The position numbers and the translations under genes were made by a program. Positions 63,119 to 64,000 of a stretch of 64,000 bases of DNA are shown here, piece by piece (the first letter of the stretch is position 1; every line of letters begins with the position of its first letter). This DNA comes from Nematostella vectensis (taxonomy: Eukaryota > Cnidaria > Anthozoa > Actiniaria > Edwardsiidae), in NCBI RefSeq assembly GCF_932526225.1, contig NC_064043.1, forward strand, positions 434,001-498,000, written 5' to 3'. Under the pieces are notes generated by a model. That model did not search any database. It was not told the origin of the DNA and saw only the letters and a program-made list of their open reading frames with translations.

Positions 63119-64000
63119 GGCTATCAGCAGGAATCGAACCCGGGTCGCTGCGTTAGTAGTCAAGTCAAGGAATCTAGTTATTTCTTGTGTGCATAAAATA
63201 TGTACAGGATCCTGAACAAAGCATGAGCACATCAAAGATGCTGAGAGTACATAAAAATGTCCCTATACCTTCCTTTTATGTCATGACACACCAAGAACAG
63301 TATAATTAAGTATCGATATTTTAAAAAAAAAAAAAGCAAAAAAATAGGCTATCAGCGGGAATCGAACCCGGGTCGCTGCGTTAGTAGTCAAGTGCCCGCA
63401 ACGAAAGACTAACGTGGCATTGCTGAAGGGAATTGTAATGAAAATTACTTTTAATACTATTGGTATCGTAAACTATCCCATGCAAAGTCACCATCGGACT
63501 GGAGGTTACATTCGGGAAAAGCTACAGGGTTACATTCGGGAATTTGTTTTACGAGTGTAACCTCCAAAAGGTTAAAATCGATATTTTTTTTTCCGAATGT
63601 AAATTCCAAAAAGTAACATTAGGAAAAATAAAACAGTATACTCGTAAAAAAGGTATATCAATCTATCGAGCGCTATGCTCTATGTTAGAATCTACTTAAT
63701 CAAGTTATCCAAGGAATCTAGTTAGTTCTTGTGTGCATAAAATATGTACAGGATCCTGAACAAAGCATGAGCACATCAAAGATGCTGAGAGTACATAAAA
63801 ATGTCCCTATACCTTCTTTTTATGTCATGACACACCAAGAACAGTATAATTAAGTATCGATATTTAAAAAAAAAAAAGAAAAAAAAAGGCTATCAGCAGG
63901 AATCGAACCCGGGTCGCTGCGTTAGTAGTCAAGTCAAGGAATCTAGTTATTTCTTGTGTGCATAAAATATGTACAGGATCCTGAACAAAGCATGAGCACA
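63119..64000 (-). repeat. Array 2, right edge
   Basis: Units: 63119 s, 63347 f (A type with B-type CCATGCAAAG), 63888 s, cut by the window end at 64000. The array shows no sign of ending here. Confidence 0.88.

Larger units (their letters stand above)
22721..64000 (-). repeat. 545-bp satellite, array 2 (reverse orientation)
   Basis: The same monomer as array 1, reverse-complemented, continuing to the window end. By hand count it holds 93 B-box-bearing units: 63 with the full 72-nt tRNA-like sequence (monomers ~545 bp; two have a 110-bp deletion) and 30 short units (mostly 228-232 bp) with only its 3' 46 nt. Full and short units alternate in recurring orders. Subfamily marks (A, B, C types in the block entries) show that it amplified separately from array 1, which has no short unit of this kind. 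No coding gene is supported. Confidence 0.96.

Noticed and set aside
22721-64000. CRISPR-like array (regular repeats)
   Set aside because: The whole 545-bp unit is repeated. There are no short repeats separated by unique spacers, and the context is eukaryotic.

Overview
The window is almost entirely tandemly repeated, AT-rich eukaryotic DNA. I find no convincing protein-coding gene. Nothing in it identifies the species. The repeat scale, a MITE-like insertion, tRNA-derived segments and higher-order repeat structure suggest a nuclear heterochromatic locus (pericentromeric, centromeric or subtelomeric), most likely of an animal; that placement is inference.

Layout. (1) 1-4794: three head-to-tail copies of a 2,011-bp repeat, the third cut after about 770 bp. 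Each copy carries a Pol III B-box-like T-arm followed by a T-run. The two long copies also carry a 117-bp piggyBac-type MITE footprint (TTAA...TTAA). (2) 4797-22720: array 1, 34 head-to-tail monomers of a ~545-bp satellite in the forward orientation. (3) About 22720: an abrupt inversion junction with no spacer. (4) 22721-64000: array 2, the same satellite in reverse orientation, running off the window end. It mixes full ~545-bp monomers with a ~229-bp deletion derivative.

The most notable feature of the satellite is that each full monomer contains a 72-nt degenerate tRNA-like sequence. It has a perfect B box (GGTTCGATTCC), a plausible D-arm and partial A box, and runs directly into T-runs like a Pol III terminator. 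By hand count there are 32 in array 1, and 63 full plus 30 3'-half copies in array 2. Every copy in array 1 points rightward and every copy in array 2 leftward, so the two arrays converge on the junction at 22.72 kb. The short monomers keep the B box but lose the A-box half.

Amplification history is readable. Array 1 holds a ~5,180-bp higher-order repeat. Array 2 holds a five-monomer 2,093-bp higher-order repeat seen intact three times, plus duplications at offsets 1,547, 1,754, 3,640 and 4,731 bp. Several deletion variants have short direct repeats at their breakpoints. The recurring short ORFs (60-125 aa) are by-products of the repeats: they appear and vanish as poly-A/T runs change by one base.
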